This document shows, piece by piece, positions 17,460-25,666 of a DNA stretch of 45,393 bases. Numbering within the stretch: position 1 is the stretch's first letter; each line of letters opens with the position of its first letter. Origin of the DNA: Opitutaceae bacterium (GTDB lineage: Bacteria; Verrucomicrobiota; Verrucomicrobiia; Opitutales; Opitutaceae); assembly GCA_016795565.1 (NCBI GenBank), contig JAEUGW010000024.1, positions 1 to 45,393 on the forward strand, in the 5' to 3' direction. The notes below the pieces were generated by a model. The model was given only the letters and a program-made list of their open reading frames with translations. It ran no database searches and had not been told where the DNA came from. The translations under genes and the position numbers were made by a program.

Positions 17460-18467
17460 TCACTCTCCCGGCACGCCGCCGAGGATGCCGCTATACCAGA
17501 GGTCGCCGAGGTGCGCCTCCTTCAGCAGGTCGCCCAGATCCGTGCGCTCGGAGAGGCGCATGAAGGTCGCGGCGTTGCCGGCCTTGCTGGCCAGCACGAC
17601 CTCCTCGGGGTGCTCCTTGTAGAGGTCCAGCAGGTAGGGCGAATGCGTCGTCGTGATCACCTGCGTCGGCGCCCGGCTCAATCCCGCGGCTTGCGGATGG
17701 CTCAGGCGGTAAAGCGCATCGCGCACCTCGCGCAACATGCGCGGGTGGACGCCGCGATCGGCCTCTTCCAGGCACACGACCGGTGGCGGCGCCGGCGCGT
17801 GGGCCAGCGCGAGCGTCGCCAGCAGATAAAGCGTGCCCTGCGACAGGCTGTCGGCGGCGATCAGCTCGCCTCCGCCGTCCAGCCGCGCAAGCAGTTCGAC
17901 GTGCCCGTCGCCGGCGGCGCGGACATCCAGCCCGGCATATTCCGGCAGGATGCGGCAGAAGTCCTGCTCCAGCGTGCCCCACTCGGCCGCGTGCCTCTCG
18001 CGCCACCGGGCCAGCACGGCGGCGAGGTTGCCGGCGTTGGAGGTCAGTTCGGCGCCGTCGGAGCGTTTCGCCGGCAGCGCCATCGCGTAATGGTCGAACA
18101 GATAGGCGCGGATGCCCTGCAGCCTCGGGCGCAGCGCGGCCCACTGCCCTGCCCCGGCCTCACCCGGCGGGTGGTCCACCACGAGGAGATTGCAGACCAT
18201 CTCGTCGGAATTGCAGCCGAGCGTCACCCGCACATCCTGGAACGGAGCGGTGAAGTGAAACTCAATCTGCGGGCCGTCCGGCTGCTGATCCCGGAGGTCC
18301 CGGGCGGGCGTGACCGGCAAGCCGGCCAGGGTGCGCAGCCGCAGCAGGGCCTGGATAAGGCTGGTCTTGCCGCTGCCGTTGGGCCCGATGAACAGATTGA
18401 ACGGCCCGAGCTCCACCGCCGCCGCGCGCAGGGCCTTGAAGTTCTTGAAGTGGACGGCGGCGAACAT
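17460..18467 (-). CDS. OLD/AAA_21-like ABC-type ATPase
   Basis: 335 residues starting MFAAVHFKNFKALRAA, the usual beginning of RecF/OLD-like ATPases; longer upstream starts run into a repeat. Walker A IGPNGSGKTS (27-36), signature-like LSQGTLYLLATLALAHA (about 206-222), Walker B VVCLEEADRGVHPRM (about 228) and the switch His in VITTTHSPYLLDLY (about 270). The C-terminal LGDLWYSGILGG is typical of the COG4637-type predicted ATPases, which are often encoded next to DUF4276-like genes. There is no built-in nuclease domain; the following TOPRIM-like gene probably supplies the partner. By analogy with PARIS or Gabija it may sense phage or DNA damage and license the effector; this is inference from architecture. 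The preceding gap holds a REP pair and an HTH remnant. Confidence 0.85.
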   Translation of the reverse strand: MFAAVHFKNFKALRAAAVELGPFNLFIGPNGSGKTSLIQALLRLRTLAGLPVTPARDLRDQQPDGPQIEFHFTAPFQDVRVTLGCNSDEMVCNLLVVDHPPGEAGAGQWAALRPRLQGIRAYLFDHYAMALPAKRSDGAELTSNAGNLAAVLARWRERHAAEWGTLEQDFCRILPEYAGLDVRAAGDGHVELLARLDGGGELIAADSLSQGTLYLLATLALAHAPAPPPVVCLEEADRGVHPRMLREVRDALYRLSHPQAAGLSRAPTQVITTTHSPYLLDLYKEHPEEVVLASKAGNAATFMRLSERTDLGDLLKEAHLGDLWYSGILGGVPGE

Positions 18468-18580
18468 GCGGACACCAATACGCACCCCGGGCCGGAGTTC
18501 CAGACCTATTGAGCTTACCGAAGAAGAGACGATGCCGGCAGGACGAATCCCCCGGATGAGCTGGCGTCGCGCTGCCGGTG

Positions 18581-18632
18581 GCAGGGCGGAGCGGCTCGCT
18601 CCGCCGCGGCGCACCGGGCCGGTGCGCCCTAC
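18581..18632. repeat. REP inverted pair upstream of the ATPase gene
   Basis: Two perfect 9-bp hairpins in opposite orientation two bases apart. First: GCAG (18581-18584), GGCGGAGCG, loop GCT, CGCTCCGCC. Second: GGCGCACCG, loop GGC, CGGTGCGCC, then CTAC (18629-18632), that is GTAG at its foot on the minus strand. The stems differ from the other REPs of the window, but the GTAG-plus-hairpin design and inverted pairing are the same. Confidence 0.8.
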
Positions 18633-18667
18633 CTGTCAGACTATTATGCAAGCCTCAAAAAAACATC

Positions 18668-18760
18668 TTACCGCAACGCAGCCATCAATCTCATCCGCGA
18701 GGAGAGGCCGAACTTCCGCAGGCAGGCGCTGACTTGGCTCGCCAGCCATCTTGTAAACCG
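18668..18760 (-). pseudogene. Remnant of a LuxR-type HTH gene (paralogue of the downstream-listed HTH)
   Basis: On the minus strand the last codons read SQVSACLRKFGLSSRMRL then MAALR and TAA (18670-18668). The final 21 amino acids are identical to the end of the intact HTH protein at 18807-19040, although about half of the codons differ at the third position. The identity therefore reflects long purifying selection on a paralogue, not a fresh duplication. Upstream only a short TVYK-like match in another frame remains, so the gene has lost its N-terminal part and probably its frame. Confidence 0.65.
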
Positions 18761-18806
18761 TAGACCGGGCGAAGGCTGAAGGCTTGGCGACGGCTGGTGC
18801 TTCACC

Positions 18807-19040
18807 TTATCTCAACGCCGCCATCAGGCGCATGCGCGAAGACAAACCAAACTTCCGCAAGCACGCGCTAACCTGGTGTTTCACCGTCGGCTCGGCCTTG
18901 TGCAGGAACGAGGCGATCTCCTTGTTGCTGTAGCCGGCGCAGACGTAGGAGAGCACGTGTTGCTCGGCCGGAGTGAGCGGCGCCGGGATGGGCGGCGCGC
19001 TCACCGGGCGGGGCAGCAGGCAGTAGCGTTCGGCGACCAT
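18807..19040 (-). CDS. Small LuxR/GerE-type helix-turn-helix protein
   Basis: 77 residues starting MVAERYCLLP (ATG at 19040), 64 bp after the thioredoxin-like gene. After a Pro-rich leader comes a stand-alone LuxR C-terminal DNA-binding domain: LTPAEQHVLSYVCAGYSNKEIASFLHKAEPTVKHQVSACLRKFG, with the recognition helix around TVKHQVSACLRK. There is no receiver or ligand-binding domain, so it is a mini-regulator or an accessory factor. Longer in-frame starts overlap the thioredoxin gene out of frame and look like shadow sequence. It may be the last gene of the TonB-receptor locus. Confidence 0.7.
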   Translation of the reverse strand: MVAERYCLLPRPVSAPPIPAPLTPAEQHVLSYVCAGYSNKEIASFLHKAEPTVKHQVSACLRKFGLSSRMRLMAALR

Positions 19041-19104
19041 GGGCAGGAAGAAAGTCGGCTTGTCGTGCTCTGGGCGACGTTTCAGAAATCCGCCACCGGT
19101 CGAT

Positions 19105-20259
<1,155 letters not shown>

Positions 20260-20284
20260 GGGGCCAGGGGTGAGCGTTGGCCGC

Positions 20285-23200
20285 TCAGAGGGATTTCTTC
20301 ACCTGCAGCGAGATGTAGCGCATCCGCGGATCGGAGTAGCGGCTGTAGAAGCCGCTGGAGTTCCACGGGGGCATCCGGTTGAAGACGTTCGCGACATTGA
20401 GGGTCCATTGGGTGCCGCTGAAAAAGCGGCGCCAGCCCGCAGTATAGCGGCCGTAGGAAACCTTGTAGCCGAGCTGGACATCCCAGGTGGTGTCGCTGGC
20501 GATGTGGTCGCCGTCGACGCCGGTGGCGCTCGGGAACGCCGGCGAGGGCGCCGTCGTGCCCGTCTTGTAGGAATCGGTGTAGCGGCCGGTGAGGCCGGCG
20601 GTCCAGCTGCCGTGGTTCCAGAACACGGAGCCGCTGCCGCGCCACTTGAGGCCGCCGTCGGTTGTGCCCACCGAATTCACCGGGGCGGTCAGAGGGGTGA
20701 TCGCCGTGATGAACTCTTTCGTGTAGGTGCCGGTGCCGCGGAAGGTGAACTCGCCGAAGCTGGCCGTTGGCAGCGCGTAGGTCAGCTGTGCATCGATGCC
20801 GCTGGTCTCGATCTTGGAGAAGTTGATGAAGCGCGTGTCGACGCCGGTGACCACGCCGGCCCAGCCCGGGAGATCCCCGGGAAGATTGGCCCCGCGGGCC
20901 ACGCGGTCCGGGAAGAAGCCCTCGTTGTCGAGCAGCTGCTGCAACGTGGGTGTGCGGATGGCGTCCACTTTCTCGGTGCGCCAGTAGTCCAGTGAGAGAC
21001 GCAGACCCTTGGCAAAGCGCGGCGTGAAGATCAGGCCGAGGTTGTCCGAGGTGGAGGTCTCGGGCCGCAGGGACGGGTTGGGGCCGGCGGCATTGGTGAG
21101 CGGCACATTGACCTGTGAAAGTCCGCCGCGGCGAGGATCGACGAAGGTGAAGGTGTTTGTGATCGAGGTGGAGAAGGCGTAGTCGGAGAGGAACAGGTTG
21201 TTCTGCTCCGGCGGGAAGAAGCCCTCGGTGCGAGAGAAGCGCAGGGCAACATCCCGGGTGACCGCCAGCCGGAACGCGGCGGCGATCGTGGTCGCGGACT
21301 TTGAATCGTTGGCGTCCTCGTAGCGCCCGCTGAAGTTGAGGTCGAGCGACTCGACGGGCAGCGGCCGCCACTGCTGGCTGAGCACGGGGACTATCAACTC
21401 GCCGAACACGGCGTCGGTGCGTCGGCCCTGCTTGGTGAAGGCGATGTTGCGGCTGAGGTTGTCGCGCCCGCCCATGATGTCGATGAGCGGCTGCGGCATG
21501 TCGTAGGGGCGCTTGCCCTCGTATTGCCACCAGTAAGCCTCGACGCCGGCCGAGGTCTTGATCGTGCCGGCGCGCCAGTCGGCAACGTCGCCCGTGACCC
21601 GCGCGATCAGGTTGGAGGCATACTGCCAGTAGCGCTGGCGGCCGATGACGTTGAAATAGTCCTGGTTGAGATTGTCGGCGGCGGGTGAGGCGTTGTGGTC
21701 GATGAATGGATTGTAGAGCGCCCAGCGCTGGGCGAACGTGGCCGGGTTGGTCGTGCTGGAGAAGTAGGAGGCGAGGATGATGTTGTCCGCGCCGATCTGG
21801 GAATCGCCGGCGATGACGGTGACCTCCGAGGTGCCGTCGATCGACCACTCCCACCTTTCGCCGAAATGCCCCTTCAGTCCAACGACCCCGCGGTAGGACT
21901 CGCGGGTCATCTCCGTCCCGCTGTCGCGCAGGTCGACGGGCAGGAAGTTGAGGATGACCGACCGGCCAACGAAGCCCGGGGTGACGTTTGTGCGGAAGGG
22001 ATTGAAGGGATGCGTCGCCGACAGGGTGTAGCTGGTGCCGGTGCCGAAGAACTTCGGGTTGTGAATGTCCTGCTCGTTGCGGGTGTAGCTCAGCTCGGTG
22101 TAGAGCGTGAGGTGATCCTTGACGAGCTGGTGCTCGGCGGTGCCGCCGAGCGAGAACATCTTCGACGGCGTGTAGATGTAGTTGTCCTGATAGCGGTCGA
22201 AGGTCGGCGTGAACTGCCCGGCCGTCGCGGTGAACGAGGCCGGCGTCAGGGCGTTGGCCTGCGCGCCGGTGAGGCCGACCGGCACGGCGGCGTAGCGAAC
22301 GCCCGCGGCACCCGGTATGCCGAGGTCGCCGGTGGCAGCGCTGAGACGGATCATGCCGGGCATCTGGGTGAAGGAGCCGATCGCCGCCTCGGTCGACAGA
22401 CGCGAGAGGGCGCGGTGAAGCATGCCCTCGCGCTGGGCGAAGGACAGCGGGCCGCGGTCCTGGTAGCTGAAGGTCAGCGTGCCGCTGGTGCGGCCGTTGA
22501 AGAGCGAGAAGCCGTGCAGGTAGTTGACACCCCAGGTGGTGGAGCCGCCATCCGTGCTGGTGCCGGCGCTGAAAGTCAGCTCGCGGCCCTGGTAGTCCTT
22601 GCGGAGGATGACGTTGATGACGCCGCCGATCGCGCCGCCGCCATACATGGCGGAACCGGACGACGGCAGGATCTCGATGCGCTCGATGGCGCTGACCGGG
22701 ATACGGGTGAGGTCGCCGCTGGAGCTACCGACGAGATTGGGGAAGGACGAACGGGCGATTCGCCGGCCGTTGATGAGCACCGTGGTCTGGTTGGCATCGA
22801 ACCCGCGCATGCGCAGGTTGGACGAAAGGCTGCTGGAGCCCACGATCTGCACGACCGAGGCCTCTTGGTTCGGCGTGCTGTAGGTGGTGATCGCCGGGAC
22901 ATTGCGGAAGACCTCCTCGATGTTCGTCGCGCCCATGCGCTCGATATCCTGACGGGAGATGACGTCGTAGTGCAGCGGCGCGTCCTCGTCGGTGGGCAGC
23001 AGGCCCTTGTTGATAAGCCCGTCCACCCGGCGGCCCGTGACCGCGAGTTTTTCGAGCACCAGCTTGCCGTCCTCAACCCTGCCTTGGTCCGGGCGGCTGC
23101 TGTCGGTTTGCGCCGCCCTTTCCGCGTTTGGGCCGGCATCGCGTTTCACGGCGAGGGCGCCGGTCTTCTCGTCCTGCACGACCTGCAGGCCGGTGCCTTC

Positions 23201-23452
23201 GAGCATGGCATCGAGGGCCTCCTTGGGGGTGAACTCGCCCTTGATGGCGGCCGTGTGCACACCGCGCACGGCGTCGGCGGCGAAGAGCGTCTCGCGGCCG
23301 GAGGCCTCGGAGAATTGCTTCAGCGTGCTGACGGCGTCGCCGGCGGGCAGATTGTAGGATTTTCTGGTTTCCTGGGCCGCGTGGGCCGTGAGGAAGAGCA
23401 ACGCGCCGACAACGACGGCACGGACGAAGGATCGGAGGCAGGATGTGTTCAT
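20285..23452 (-). CDS. TonB-dependent outer-membrane receptor with STN signalling domain
   Basis: 1055 residues starting MNTSCLRSFVRAVVVGALL, a signal peptide cut near AHAAQ. Then a secretin/TonB N-terminal (STN) domain at about 32-90 (SYNLPAGDAVSTLKQFSEASG, GEFTPKEALDAMLEGTGLQVV), a linker, a TonB-box-like stretch LEKLAVTGRR, the plug (from about 155: VISRQDIERMGATNIEEVFRNVPAI, VLINGRRIARSSFPN, IERIEILPSSGSAMYGGGAIGGVIN) and a 22-strand barrel. The STN domain is the hallmark of receptors that signal through a FecR-type anti-sigma factor to an ECF sigma factor; both lie directly upstream. The ligand (siderophore, other metal complex or carbohydrate) cannot be read. A terminator separates it from fecR, so it probably has its own promoter. 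Confidence 0.95.
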   Translation of the reverse strand: MNTSCLRSFVRAVVVGALLFLTAHAAQETRKSYNLPAGDAVSTLKQFSEASGRETLFAADAVRGVHTAAIKGEFTPKEALDAMLEGTGLQVVQDEKTGALAVKRDAGPNAERAAQTDSSRPDQGRVEDGKLVLEKLAVTGRRVDGLINKGLLPTDEDAPLHYDVISRQDIERMGATNIEEVFRNVPAITTYSTPNQEASVVQIVGSSSLSSNLRMRGFDANQTTVLINGRRIARSSFPNLVGSSSGDLTRIPVSAIERIEILPSSGSAMYGGGAIGGVINVILRKDYQGRELTFSAGTSTDGGSTTWGVNYLHGFSLFNGRTSGTLTFSYQDRGPLSFAQREGMLHRALSRLSTEAAIGSFTQMPGMIRLSAATGDLGIPGAAGVRYAAVPVGLTGAQANALTPASFTATAGQFTPTFDRYQDNYIYTPSKMFSLGGTAEHQLVKDHLTLYTELSYTRNEQDIHNPKFFGTGTSYTLSATHPFNPFRTNVTPGFVGRSVILNFLPVDLRDSGTEMTRESYRGVVGLKGHFGERWEWSIDGTSEVTVIAGDSQIGADNIILASYFSSTTNPATFAQRWALYNPFIDHNASPAADNLNQDYFNVIGRQRYWQYASNLIARVTGDVADWRAGTIKTSAGVEAYWWQYEGKRPYDMPQPLIDIMGGRDNLSRNIAFTKQGRRTDAVFGELIVPVLSQQWRPLPVESLDLNFSGRYEDANDSKSATTIAAAFRLAVTRDVALRFSRTEGFFPPEQNNLFLSDYAFSTSITNTFTFVDPRRGGLSQVNVPLTNAAGPNPSLRPETSTSDNLGLIFTPRFAKGLRLSLDYWRTEKVDAIRTPTLQQLLDNEGFFPDRVARGANLPGDLPGWAGVVTGVDTRFINFSKIETSGIDAQLTYALPTASFGEFTFRGTGTYTKEFITAITPLTAPVNSVGTTDGGLKWRGSGSVFWNHGSWTAGLTGRYTDSYKTGTTAPSPAFPSATGVDGDHIASDTTWDVQLGYKVSYGRYTAGWRRFFSGTQWTLNVANVFNRMPPWNSSGFYSRYSDPRMRYISLQVKKSL

Positions 23453-23493
23453 GGTGGGGTGGTTCGCCAGGGGGGCTTGTGAACTAGACGAAC

Positions 23494-23526
23494 CGGCCGG
23501 AAAAACCCGTAACACGGCCGGAAAAA
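23494..23526. promoter_or_regulatory. Direct repeats upstream of the TonB receptor gene
   Basis: CGGCCGGAAAAA occurs twice, at 23494-23505 and 23515-23526, exactly 21 bp (two helical turns) apart, with CCCGTAACA between. The second copy runs into the terminator T-tract of fecR. The 10-mer AAACCCGTAA (23503-23512) recurs upstream of the sigma gene (25216-25225, other strand). A binding site or ECF promoter is plausible but unproven. Confidence 0.4.
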
Positions 23527-23543
23527 ATCCGGGTGGAACCCGG
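23522..23543 (-). terminator. Rho-independent terminator after fecR
   Basis: On the minus strand, one base after the fecR stop codon: CCGGGT, loop TCC, ACCCGG, then ATTTTTT. A short but perfect 6-bp GC stem followed by six T. It should end most transcripts of the sigma-fecR pair before the receptor gene. Confidence 0.7.
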
Positions 23544-23544
23544 C

Positions 23545-24606
23545 TCAGGGCTCGCGGCGCAGGATGGTGCGGTCAGCCCCGGCGGGCTCGGCGCGCACTT
23601 CCAGCGTCGTGGCAAGCAGGCGCACAAAGCCCTCGACATTATCCGGACGGAACGTGCCGCCGATGCGCCGGGTGTTCAGCACCGGGTCCGCAATGACCAG
23701 CTGGTGGAGGTTCAGGCGGTTGAACTCCGCCACGGCATCCGCCAGCGACGTTTCAAAAAACTGCAGGCGCGGCGCCTGCCAGTCCAATTCGCGGCGGATG
23801 TCCTCCGCCGTCACAGCGGCGACGACCGGGACAGCGACCGTCTGCTCGAGCGCCACAACGGCGCGCTGGTTGACCGAAACGAACAAGGGTTCGGCAACCG
23901 GGCGGTTGGGGACAACCGCCCCTACCCCGGAATCATCCACCGCGACCCGGCCCTCGGTGACCAGCACCTCGACGGACTTCGCCTCGAGCCGGACGTTGAA
24001 GGCCGTGCCGACCGCGCGCACCTCGACCCCGGCAACATCCACGATGAACGGCCGGGCCTTATCCTTCCAGACCGTGAAATGCGCCTCGCCGCCGGTGAGT
24101 TTCACCCGGCGTTCGGACGCGGAGTATAACACCACAACCTCGGAACCGTCCTTGAGCTCGACGCGCGAGCCATCGGGCAGCGCGAGCCGCTCGTTGACGT
24201 GCAGGTAGGATTTGTGCGCGGCCACGACTGCGACGGATCCCGGCTGCGGCACCCACAGCGTGAAGCCGATGGCGACCGCCGCCGCGGCGGCCAGACCGGC
24301 CGACCAAAACCGGTGGGTGCGCGCCCAGCGCAATGCCGCCGCCGAGGGCGACGGCTTGAACAAATCCGGATTCGGCTCGGTATCGTGGGCCGGCTGCCAC
24401 TCGTAGAGCTGCATCATGCGCTCGAGCGCGGCGGCGTGCTGCGTGACGGCCTCCGTGTGCCGGGGGTCGGCGGCGAGCCATTGCAGGTATTCGTCCTGCT
24501 CGACGGGCGACAGGCCGCGGTCGCGGCGCGCCAGCCAGGCGGCGGCCTGGTCGGCGATGGCGGCGGGAATCGGATCATGCGGATTCTGAAAGGGCACGGT
24601 TTTCAT
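23545..24606 (-). CDS. fecR: FecR-type anti-sigma factor / iron-sensing membrane protein
   Basis: 353 residues: N-terminal DUF4880-like cytoplasmic domain (AAAWLARRDRGLSPVEQDEYLQWLAADPRHTEAV, about 20-54), one membrane helix (about 101-119), a periplasmic FecR beta-domain (HVNERLALPDGSRVELKDGSEV... AVGTAFNVR, about 135-225) and a C-terminal secretin-like part (about 260-345). In the Fec model it binds the STN domain of the receptor and controls the sigma factor encoded 3 bp upstream. Odd: residues 228-236 (GVGAVVPNR) are encoded by a GTAG-footed REP palindrome. The gene is followed at once by a terminator. Confidence 0.93.
   Translation of the reverse strand: MKTVPFQNPHDPIPAAIADQAAAWLARRDRGLSPVEQDEYLQWLAADPRHTEAVTQHAAALERMMQLYEWQPAHDTEPNPDLFKPSPSAAALRWARTHRFWSAGLAAAAAVAIGFTLWVPQPGSVAVVAAHKSYLHVNERLALPDGSRVELKDGSEVVVLYSASERRVKLTGGEAHFTVWKDKARPFIVDVAGVEVRAVGTAFNVRLEAKSVEVLVTEGRVAVDDSGVGAVVPNRPVAEPLFVSVNQRAVVALEQTVAVPVVAAVTAEDIRRELDWQAPRLQFFETSLADAVAEFNRLNLHQLVIADPVLNTRRIGGTFRPDNVEGFVRLLATTLEVRAEPAGADRTILRREP
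23900..23925 (-). repeat. GTAG-footed REP palindrome inside fecR
   Basis: On the coding strand: GTAG (23925-23922), then GGGCGGTTG, loop TCCC, CAACCGCCC: a perfect 9-bp stem. The GTAGGGGCG head is the same as in the elements at 1217-1264, 16635-16685 and 25588-25639. It is read in frame as GVGAVVPNR in the loop between the FecR domain and the C-terminal domain. Confidence 0.8.
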
Positions 24607-24609
24607 GGT

Positions 24610-25134
24610 TCAGCGGGTGCCGGCGGCAAAGAACTCCGCGCAGAGCCGGATGCCCTGCGTCATTTGTTTCTCCACGGTGCTGAGGGAGACGCCCAGCCGC
24701 TCGGCGATCTGCTTTTGGGTCAAGCCGTAGGCGGTCCGCAAGGTGAAGACCTGGCGGCTGCGTTCCGGGAGGGATTGGATGGCTTTGGTCAAAAGTTCGA
24801 GTTCCTGCTGCTTGCTGATGGTTTCAACGACATCGGTGCCATCAGCTAAGACGGACGAGGGCGTCTCGTCCGTAATCGGCTCAAAGCGCACCACCCGCTG
24901 CCGGCGCACGGCGTCGAGGGCGAGGTTGCGCGCCGTGGTGAAAAGCAGGGCGCGGGCCGAGCCAATCGGGCCGGCCTCCCGCGCGCGGAGCATGCGGGCC
25001 AGGCTCTCCTGCACGAGGTCGTCCACATCCGGCAGCGTCGGGAAACGCGCGAGCAGCCACGCGCGAAGCGCCGGGCGGTGCGGCTGCACCTCCGTGGCAA
25101 ACCAGCGGGCCTGTTCTGTATCCGGCGGCGGCAT
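24610..25134 (-). CDS. FecI-like ECF sigma factor
   Basis: 174 residues from ATG at 25134. Sigma region 2: LRAWLLARFPTLPDVDDLVQESLARML, then ARALLFTTARNLALDAVRRQRV (about 23-80). Region 4: LPERSRQVFTLRTAYGLTQKQIAERLGVSLSTVEKQMTQGIRLC (about 120-165). Short, with no extension, as in FecI-type factors. It directs RNA polymerase to the promoter of the cognate receptor gene when FecR signals. Its stop is 3 bp from the fecR start, so translation is probably coupled. The linker between regions 2 and 4 (residues 88-95) is encoded by a perfect inverted repeat (separate entry). Upstream lies a 532-bp repeat-rich gap. Confidence 0.93.
   Translation of the reverse strand: MPPPDTEQARWFATEVQPHRPALRAWLLARFPTLPDVDDLVQESLARMLRAREAGPIGSARALLFTTARNLALDAVRRQRVVRFEPITDETPSSVLADGTDVVETISKQQELELLTKAIQSLPERSRQVFTLRTAYGLTQKQIAERLGVSLSTVEKQMTQGIRLCAEFFAAGTR
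24851..24873 (-). repeat. Perfect inverted repeat in the sigma region 2-4 linker
   Basis: ACGGACGAG (24851-24859), five-base spacer, CTCGTCCGT (24865-24873). A perfect 9-bp stem encoding TDETPSSV in the least constrained part of the sigma factor. It has no GTAG foot, so it may be another palindrome family or chance. Confidence 0.6.
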
Positions 25135-25240
25135 GGGGCTGATGGCCGCAGCTTGTCCGTGGCTGTGGAAAAATCGAGCCGTTTGCTCCCTACCCGGCCC
25201 CCGTCGGTGTTTTTCTTACGGGTTTGCCCGGCTCATCCGT

Positions 25241-25264
25241 CTAAGGCCGGACGGGCCGCCTTAG
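25241..25264. repeat. Palindrome upstream of the sigma gene
   Basis: CTAAGGC (25241-25247) and GCCTTAG (25258-25264) around a GC-rich 10-base loop. No T-run follows on either strand, so it is not a standard terminator. Confidence 0.5.
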
Positions 25265-25290
25265 ATCTACACGAATCCTGGTCTGTCCTA

Positions 25291-25375
25291 CCGAACGATC
25301 ACCACACCACGCTCGACGGCGGTCACAGACCGCCGCTACAGAAAACCAGACTGTCGGGATTACGTTATTCGGATA
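25291..25375. mobile_element. Truncated second copy of the MITE-like element
   Basis: Reverse-complement copy of the element at 12914-13044: 58 bases (25291-25348) with one mismatch, then a more diverged part ending in TTATTCGGATA. One complete GTAG hairpin (GACGGCGGTC side, CTAC at 25325-25328 region) and the spacer remain; the other REP arm and its terminal repeat are missing. Confidence 0.75.
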
Positions 25376-25407
25376 AGCTCTTCGCCGGAACCAGACAGTC
25401 GGGAAAT

Positions 25408-25465
25408 GTGGGAGCGAGCTTGCTCGCGACTTATTGGGCGAGGTCGCGGGCAAGCTCGCTCCCAC
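25408..25465. repeat. GTGG-footed REP pair
   Basis: Two 23-base units in inverted orientation (25408-25430 and 25443-25465) separated by 12 bases. Each is GTGG followed by the hairpin GAGCGAGC / GCTCGC. The unit resembles REPs long known from Pseudomonas genomes. The first unit is repeated exactly, on the minus strand, inside the signal-peptide codons of the TolC-like gene at 30625-30647. Confidence 0.85.
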
Positions 25466-25570
25466 AGTCAGGCGCGGAAAGGAGAACGAAACCTCGAGTG
25501 CAATGCAGGCGGGCCCTATTTTCAGACAGCTGGTTGTCTGAGTCCTACTGCCTCGTTCCTCTTTAATGGT

Positions 25571-25661
25571 CATTTCAAAACCCTTGTGTAGGGGCGCGGC
25601 TGGTCCGCGCCCTCGGGCGCGCACAAGGCGCGCCCCTACAAGAAATCAAGGTTTTGAAATG
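25571..25661. repeat. Nested palindrome containing a GTAG REP pair
   Basis: Outer arms CATTTCAAAACC (25571-25582) and GGTTTTGAAATG (25650-25661) enclose two inverted REPs: GTAG (25588-25591) with GGGCGCGG/CCGCGCCC, and a mirror unit with GGGCGCGC/GCGCGCCC ending in CTAC (25636-25639). It ends six bases before the stop codon of the AsmA-like gene and could act as its transcript end. Confidence 0.8.
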
Positions 25662-25666
25662 AACTC

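Larger units (their letters stand above)
18468..18806. other. 339-bp gap: REP pair plus HTH gene remnant
   Basis: This gap contains the REP pair at 18581-18632, the remnant of a LuxR-type HTH gene at 18668-18760 and about 110 bp (18468-18580) upstream of the ATPase gene in which its promoter should lie. I see no convincing -35/-10 pair there. Confidence 0.6.
25135..25666. other. 532-bp gene-free, palindrome-rich island
   Basis: No credible gene. In order: the leader/promoter region of the sigma gene (25135-25240) with TTACGGGTTT (25216-25225); a palindrome CTAAGGC...GCCTTAG (25241-25264); a truncated MITE-like copy (25291-25375); a GTGG-footed REP pair (25408-25465); and a nested palindrome with a GTAG REP pair inside (25571-25661). 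CCAGAC(T/A)GTCGGGA occurs twice (near 25346 and 25391), so this part probably grew by successive insertions or duplications. Confidence 0.75.

Noticed and set aside
20337..20360. GTAGCGGC...GCCGCT in the TonB receptor as a REP
   Set aside because: Short imperfect stem in conserved barrel codons with no matching intergenic copy.
25241..25661. Possible CRISPR array
   Set aside because: The repeats are different palindrome families in inverted pairs, not regularly spaced direct repeats, and no cas genes are near.
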